This document shows, in pieces, positions 12,519 to 16,394 of a stretch of DNA of 16,394 bases (positions within the stretch are counted from its first letter, which is position 1; every line of letters begins with the position of its first letter). The DNA is taken from positions 1-16,394 of the forward strand of contig CAMDDI010000047.1 of the NCBI GenBank assembly GCA_945890905.1. The letters run 5' to 3'. Below the pieces are notes generated by a model. The model did no database searches and had not been told where the DNA came from. It saw only the letters and a program-made list of their open reading frames with translations. The DNA comes from Bacteriovorax stolpii (GTDB lineage: Bacteria > Bdellovibrionota > Bacteriovoracia > Bacteriovoracales > Bacteriovoracaceae). The translations under genes and the position numbers were made by a program.

Positions 12519-13985
12519 TCATGATAGTAGTCCTAGAACCGCTCTGAACATTTCATCCGAGGCTTTAATTACCTTAGCTGAAGCTTCATAAGCATTCTGA
12601 TAGCGGACCATGTTGGCAGCTTCTTCATCCAAAGAAACTCCTGCTAATCTTTCTTTGAAAGATTTAGCTTGAGCGAGAATTCCTGCTGATTGCTCAGAAT
12701 CGATCTTCGACTTACTTGTCTGCAAACCAATATTACCAACTGACTTTAAGTATTGTTCTTCAAATGTAGTAGTTCCCGATCCCAAAATTTTCTCATGCTG
12801 AAGCTTTGAGATGGCCAGGGCCACACGGTTATCACCTGGCTTGTTAGCTTCAAGAGCAGTCGCAATATTATTTGGATCTTCTTCGATCTCATCAGAGATG
12901 CTGATATATTCAGCAGCCCGCTTCATATCAAGCGGCTCTTTAAAGAAATTGATTCCGGTTACTTTTTTAGCTGCAGCATTAGGAATTGGATTTCCTTGAG
13001 CATCCACAGGAACAGGGTGATTGGCAAAACCGCGGCGGTGAATCGCGTTGGTTGCAAGGACAAGTCCATGAGCAAGCTCATCAACTTGCTTCTCAAGACC
13101 ACCAATTTCTGTGTTGCGGGTTTTAAGTTGAGCACCAAGTGTTCCACCTTTAATCGCATCCGAAATATTAATTCCCTGACGAGATGTAAAAAATATTTCT
13201 ACATTCCCTTTGTCAGCCGAGTTCGCACCGTTTTGGACTACTGAGCCTACACTGAGCTCTTGAGCTAGACCGCCAGAAACAATAGATCCTACGCCATCTA
13301 CGTTTACTACAAATTGCCCTTGGGCATCACTATAGGTAGAGATGGGGAAGAATTCAGTGAGTGTGCGGAGGGCCTTATCACGTTGATCCCGAAGATCATT
13401 GGCCATGCCGCCAGCGCATTCTTGAATATTTATCTCTTTATTGAGTTTTGCGATGGTATTAGTGAAGCCGTTAATTTCATCTACTGATAGACGAATTTTA
13501 TTATTGATACTTCCGCGAATATCATCAAGGCTGCTTTGAATGCGGTGGAAATCACCTACAACAATTTTAGCATTTTCTTTAACCGTGTTCCGAATGGTTT
13601 CATTTTCAGGTTGATTTGAGAGTTCACGGAAGGCATTAAAAAAGCGGTTCAGAACTTTGTTCATCCCTTCAGAGTTAACTTCGTTAAAGACCTCTTCAAC
13701 GTGGCCCAACTGAAGAGTGCGTTCATCATCAAATTTTGAATTTGTTATTGAAGAATTGAGTTTTTTCTCAACTAGTTCGTCATGTTGACGACGGATACTT
13801 TGAATTTCAACGCCAGTTCCTACAACATAATCACCTTCTGTAAGTCCAGGACCAGTTTTAGATTTAACTTCCTGGCGAGAGTAACCTTCAGTATTGGCAT
13901 TGGCGATGTTATGCGAAGTCGTCGACATGGACTGTTTCGCTGTGAAGAGACCTGATTTTCCGATACTTAATAAATCAGCGGCCAA
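12519..13985 (-). CDS. flgK: Flagellar hook-associated protein 1 (FlgK)
   Basis: The protein has 488 residues (E. coli 547). FlgK is the first junction protein on the hook. The N-terminus 'LLSIGKSGLFTAKQSMSTTS' then 'HNIANANTEGYSRQEV' is the classic rod/hook/HAP motif. 'LRDQRDKALRTL.EF' and the C-terminal 'MVRYQNAYEASAKVIKASDE' complete the match. The start codon is TTG at 13985, with AGGGG 6 bases upstream and no ATG nearby. The shorter length falls in the variable middle domain. Confidence 0.95.
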   Translation of the reverse strand: MAADLLSIGKSGLFTAKQSMSTTSHNIANANTEGYSRQEVKSKTGPGLTEGDYVVGTGVEIQSIRRQHDELVEKKLNSSITNSKFDDERTLQLGHVEEVFNEVNSEGMNKVLNRFFNAFRELSNQPENETIRNTVKENAKIVVGDFHRIQSSLDDIRGSINNKIRLSVDEINGFTNTIAKLNKEINIQECAGGMANDLRDQRDKALRTLTEFFPISTYSDAQGQFVVNVDGVGSIVSGGLAQELSVGSVVQNGANSADKGNVEIFFTSRQGINISDAIKGGTLGAQLKTRNTEIGGLEKQVDELAHGLVLATNAIHRRGFANHPVPVDAQGNPIPNAAAKKVTGINFFKEPLDMKRAAEYISISDEIEEDPNNIATALEANKPGDNRVALAISKLQHEKILGSGTTTFEEQYLKSVGNIGLQTSKSKIDSEQSAGILAQAKSFKERLAGVSLDEEAANMVRYQNAYEASAKVIKASDEMFRAVLGLLS

Positions 13986-14001
13986 TTCGTGCCCCTGTTA
14001 C

Positions 14002-14502
14002 TTACTTATTGGCTGAACGTGTAAGTCCGTCAGCTCCATAAGTAGAGTAGGTTTTTTTACCACTAAATCCCTGCTTTACTTCGCGCAAAGATAGCATGGC
14101 CTTATTTAAGAACATTTGGTTCTTTTTATTTTGATCTTGTATCTTGAGAACCATATCAATGAGAAGTGCATTCAAGTTTTTGAGTGCTGGAATTCCATTG
14201 GCCTGGTCCACTTCAATAAATGCATCGAGAAGATCACCGGCACGGACAATGCGATTTGCAAAAAGTCCTGTCTCATTAAGTTTCTCAATAAGACTTGAAC
14301 GATCATTTTCAAGTTCACTAATTTTAGCAATGATTTCTTCTTTAACTGGAATCATTGTTTCAAGTTTATCAATGTCGCTAGCTAGAAGAGTGAGATACTC
14401 ATCGCAAGTTAGATCGTAGAGATCTTTATGCTGTCTACAAAAGCCTTCCCACACTGTGAGTACACTTTGGTAGTAGAGCTTTTTTTCATCTAATCTATTC
14501 AT
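14002..14502 (-). CDS. flgN: FlgN-family export chaperone
   Basis: The protein has 166 residues and is largely helical with coiled coils. FlgN binds FlgK and FlgL and brings them to the export gate. Family signs are the helix 'LTLLASDIDKLETMIPVKEE', and near the C-terminus 'NKKNQMFLNKAMLSLREV' followed by 'KKTYSTYGADG', a pattern common at FlgN C-termini. Its place directly upstream of flgK agrees. A long spacing (about 11 bases) from AAGGA to the ATG suggests modest translation. Confidence 0.85.
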   Translation of the reverse strand: MNRLDEKKLYYQSVLTVWEGFCRQHKDLYDLTCDEYLTLLASDIDKLETMIPVKEEIIAKISELENDRSSLIEKLNETGLFANRIVRAGDLLDAFIEVDQANGIPALKNLNALLIDMVLKIQDQNKKNQMFLNKAMLSLREVKQGFSGKKTYSTYGADGLTRSANK

Positions 14503-14519
14503 TCTGAATGCTTCCTTAA

Positions 14520-14852
14520 TTAAAACTCAGAGCTCAAGATCTTATCTGCAAGACCGTCGTAATCGACTTCGTAAGTTCCAGCAGCAATTTGTGCTTTTAG
14601 CTTAGCGATCTTTTCAGTATTATCCTGTTCAGGAGCCGCCATCGCAGCTTTCTTGATACGAGAAAAATCTTTAACACCTTCAGGAATACTAACTTTAGCA
14701 TCTGTGGCTGTTTTGTCTGAAAGTTCAGAGGCGCGCTCCATTGAATTACGCTTAACTCCATCAACCGGTGCTCCGCCTTTAGCAGAATCCGTCTGCGCTG
14801 TGCGACCGCGTGGAAAGAAGGCTGAACGTGTGTCGATGCTGTTACTACTCAT
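14520..14852 (-). CDS. flgM: Anti-sigma-28 factor FlgM
   Basis: The protein has 110 residues. The N-terminal 65 residues are Ser/Thr/Ala-rich and look disordered, as usual. The C-terminal sigma-binding region is clear (80-107): 'EKIAKLKAQIAAGTYEVDYD' then 'GLADKIL'. FlgM holds the late flagellar sigma factor (FliA) until the hook is complete and is then exported. The start overlaps the end of flgJ by 8 bases and has a strong AAGGAG site 7 bases upstream. It sits before flgN and flgK, the usual flgMNKL order. Confidence 0.9.
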   Translation of the reverse strand: MSSNSIDTRSAFFPRGRTAQTDSAKGGAPVDGVKRNSMERASELSDKTATDAKVSIPEGVKDFSRIKKAAMAAPEQDNTEKIAKLKAQIAAGTYEVDYDGLADKILSSEF

Positions 14853-15201
14853 TTGTATTCTCCTTCGGGGAAACCGCCAATCCTTGACGAACTTCCGGAT
14901 GCGAATTCTTTAGGTACTGTTTCATATGCTGAGGAACAATCTGATCGAGGATGACTTTTTTCACTCCAAGACCTGTATTAGATTGTGCCATAAGTTGCGC
15001 TCTTTCGGTATCCAGCAAAGAATTGTAGTAATCCATTGCCGGTGAATCTTGACCCTCTTTCGGGATTGTTTTTCTCATCTCTGCGAGCATGTGCTGAGTG
15101 AAGGTTGTTTCCATGCCTTCAGCAATCTGTTCGTAAGGTTTGATAGGATTGGTTTTGGGAGCGTTTGTAGGTAGGGCTCTCGTATCGGGTGTGATTTTCA
15201 C
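14845..15201 (-). CDS. flgJ: Rod-binding protein FlgJ (N-terminal domain only)
   Basis: The protein has 118 residues from the GTG at 15201. It contains only the rod-binding half of FlgJ: 'YEQIAEGMETTFTQHMLAEM', 'AMDYYNSLLDTERAQLMAQS', then 'GLGVKKVILDQIV'. The muramidase half found in E. coli FlgJ (313 residues) is missing, as in many alpha- and deltaproteobacteria. The wall-cutting enzyme must therefore be coded elsewhere. An ATG at 15210 also exists, but AGGA overlaps it directly. The GTG lies 8 bases after AGGA and is the better start. FlgJ scaffolds rod assembly in the periplasm. Confidence 0.87.
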   Translation of the reverse strand: MKITPDTRALPTNAPKTNPIKPYEQIAEGMETTFTQHMLAEMRKTIPKEGQDSPAMDYYNSLLDTERAQLMAQSNTGLGVKKVILDQIVPQHMKQYLKNSHPEVRQGLAVSPKENTNE

Positions 15202-15225
15202 TCGTACCATCCTGGTGTTTTCGAC

Positions 15226-15242
15226 CTCATCATCCTGATGAG
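15226..15242 (-). promoter_or_regulatory. Hairpin with GGA loop in the flgI-flgJ gap (candidate CsrA site)
   Basis: On the minus strand the sequence is CTCATCA-GGA-TGATGAG, a perfect 7-bp stem presenting GGA. A second GGA lies 20 bases downstream within the flgJ ribosome binding site (15212-15210). Paired GGA motifs, one in a loop and one over the start region, are typical of CsrA repression. No T-run follows the stem, so it is not a terminator. Confidence 0.45.
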
Positions 15243-15320
15243 ATTCTACTTTCAGTGTAGCATTTTTTGACAGGGGGGTGTTAGCGAAAAACTCCCCTAG
15301 GAAAATTGTACCGCTCGGGC

Positions 15321-16319
15321 CTAGATGAGTTCGATTTCCGCTAAAAGAGAGCCATTTTGTTTGAGTGCCTGAAAGATTGAAATTAGGTCTTCAGGGGTCG
15401 TTCCAAGGGCATTTAGGGCCTTAACCAGATCGTTAATTGTAGTAGATTGCTCAATTAAGTGAACCGCTTGCTTTCCAGACCCTTCTGATCCGCCTTTAAC
15501 CTCTAGAACTAGGTCACCGTGGCTGACAGCTGATTTTTTCAAAACAATATCTCCACCGGCCACTAGAGTACCAGTCCGTTCATTAATCACAATCTTGGCG
15601 TGAACATCGGCCACGACTTTATAGTTTTCGATATTGGCGATAAGCTCAACCACTTTGCGCTGATAATAGTTAGGAATAATCACATCAATAGTTGTGGCGT
15701 CCGAAGCTGTGGCATATTTTCCACCCAGCTCTTGATTGATTGTGCGCTCGATTCGAGCAGCGGTTGTGAAATCAGGATTATTAAGTGCCATACGAATGGC
15801 CTTCTTATCATTAAAAGACATCTCTAATTCTTTTTCAATGGTTCCGCCGTCTGGAATGCGCGCAGTTGTGGACATCTTCTTACCTTGAACGAGACCACCG
15901 ATTGAAAGAGCACCATTGGCAACTGCATAGATCTGACCGTCACCACCTTTGAGTGGTGTTACCAGAAGTGTTCCACCCGCGAGTGAAGAAGAATCTCCGA
16001 TGGAAGAAACAGTTACATCTAAGTGTTGACCTTGACGACCAAAAGCTGGAAGTTTTGCTGTCACAATTACTGCGGCAACATTTTTTGAAGTTACTTCTTT
16101 TTGAGGATTTAAACCTAAGGTTTGAAACATTTTTTTAAGTGAAGTATTAGTGATTTCACCACCACCATCACCACTTCCATTCAAGCCGATCACAAGACCG
16201 TAACCAATCAGCGGATTTTCACGCACGCCTTTGATTGTCACAAGATCTTTAAGTCGGCTAGTTGAAGCCACAGCCGAAAAAGAAAGACCTAGAACGATGA
16301 AAGGCAGTAGCTTGATCAT
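15321..16319 (-). CDS. flgI: Flagellar P-ring protein FlgI
   Basis: The protein has 332 residues. The signal peptide runs to about residue 19 (VLGLSFSAVA|S), so the protein is exported to the periplasm, where it forms the ring around the rod in the peptidoglycan layer. Signature stretches are 'SRLKDLVTIKGVRENPLIGY', 'GLVIGLNGSGDGGG' with 'TNTSLKKMFQTLG', 'KNVAAVIVTAKLPAFGRQGQ' and 'VVINERTGTLVAGGDI'-like 'IVINERTGTLVAGGDIVLKK'. It is about 30 residues shorter than E. coli FlgI but complete at both ends. The ATG overlaps the stop of the upstream gene (TAATG). Confidence 0.97.
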   Translation of the reverse strand: MIKLLPFIVLGLSFSAVASTSRLKDLVTIKGVRENPLIGYGLVIGLNGSGDGGGEITNTSLKKMFQTLGLNPQKEVTSKNVAAVIVTAKLPAFGRQGQHLDVTVSSIGDSSSLAGGTLLVTPLKGGDGQIYAVANGALSIGGLVQGKKMSTTARIPDGGTIEKELEMSFNDKKAIRMALNNPDFTTAARIERTINQELGGKYATASDATTIDVIIPNYYQRKVVELIANIENYKVVADVHAKIVINERTGTLVAGGDIVLKKSAVSHGDLVLEVKGGSEGSGKQAVHLIEQSTTINDLVKALNALGTTPEDLISIFQALKQNGSLLAEIELI

Positions 16320-16394
16320 TATTGTTCCCTATTGAGAATGAAGACTCGTGACTCTAACAACTTATCAGAATTCACATAATCATTTTCCATGATG
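16319..16394 (-). CDS. flgH: C-terminal end of a gene upstream of flgI, probably L-ring protein FlgH
   Basis: Only 24 codons and the stop are inside the window. The peptide 'ENDYVNSDKLLESRVFILNR' resembles the C-terminal FlgH pattern (..N.V.S.KIADARI.Y..). The flgH-flgI order is the rule, and the stop overlaps the flgI start by one base. The identification rests on this short match and on position. Confidence 0.55.
   Translation of the reverse strand, partial: IMENDYVNSDKLLESRVFILNREQ

Noticed and set aside
15243..15320. Sigma-28 or sigma-54 flagellar promoter in the flgI-flgJ gap
   Set aside because: Neither the TAAA/GCCGATAA nor the GG/GC (-24/-12) pattern can be placed with correct spacing.
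1..16394. CRISPR array, insertion sequence with intact transposase, rRNA genes
   Set aside because: No regularly spaced repeats, no transposase frame and no rRNA-like stretch were seen.

Overview
The window looks like a chromosomal segment of a flagellated Gram-negative bacterium of moderate-to-low GC content. The style of the proteins (BamD with TPR neighbours, a csrA-fliW pair at the end of a flgH-I-J-M-N-K-L run, several non-ATG starts, many lipoboxes) suggests Bdellovibrionota, perhaps a Bacteriovorax-like lineage. That placement is an inference from gene content; no rRNA or other marker gene is present.

Layout. (1) 1-1707: the end of a TPR gene, convergent with a gene for an HExxH protein that resembles the alpha-ketoglutarate/HExxH peptide beta-hydroxylase family. 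(2) 1706-4270: a compact accessory island. It ends at a tRNA-Asn gene (4195-4270, minus strand). A 15-bp sequence covering the tRNA 3' end plus the following T-run recurs at 1706-1720. Between the two copies lie a RelE/HigB-like toxin with its HigA-like antitoxin, and a lipoprotein coupled to a peptidoglycan-hydrolase-like protein with an RNNNPGN motif. Near each end is a diverged copy of a decayed coding fragment that I read as the 3' end of a site-specific recombinase gene. No intact integrase is present. (3) 4405-6596: an unrecognised gene, then a convergent two-gene unit made of an unknown protein and arginine N-succinyltransferase (AstA). (4) 6677-10448: a tight plus-strand operon coding for a TPR/membrane/SH3-like protein, a cyclic-nucleotide-binding-domain protein, an AI-2E-family transporter, the outer-membrane assembly lipoprotein BamD and a TPR protein. 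It ends in a strong bidirectional terminator. (5) 10508-16394: a minus-strand flagellar operon, flgH(end)-flgI-flgJ-flgM-flgN-flgK-flgL-csrA-fliW.

How they work together. The flagellar block codes for the L/P rings (FlgH, FlgI), the rod-binding factor (FlgJ), the anti-sigma-28 switch (FlgM), the chaperone (FlgN) of the hook-filament junction proteins (FlgK, FlgL), and the CsrA/FliW post-transcriptional switch. A hairpin with GGA in its loop just upstream of flgJ, and two GGA motifs in the fliW ribosome binding site, suggest CsrA acts inside its own operon. The most unusual part is the tRNA-Asn island. It carries a toxin-antitoxin module and what may be a cell-wall-hydrolase/lipoprotein-inhibitor pair, flanked by remnants of at least one earlier recombinase gene and possibly two.
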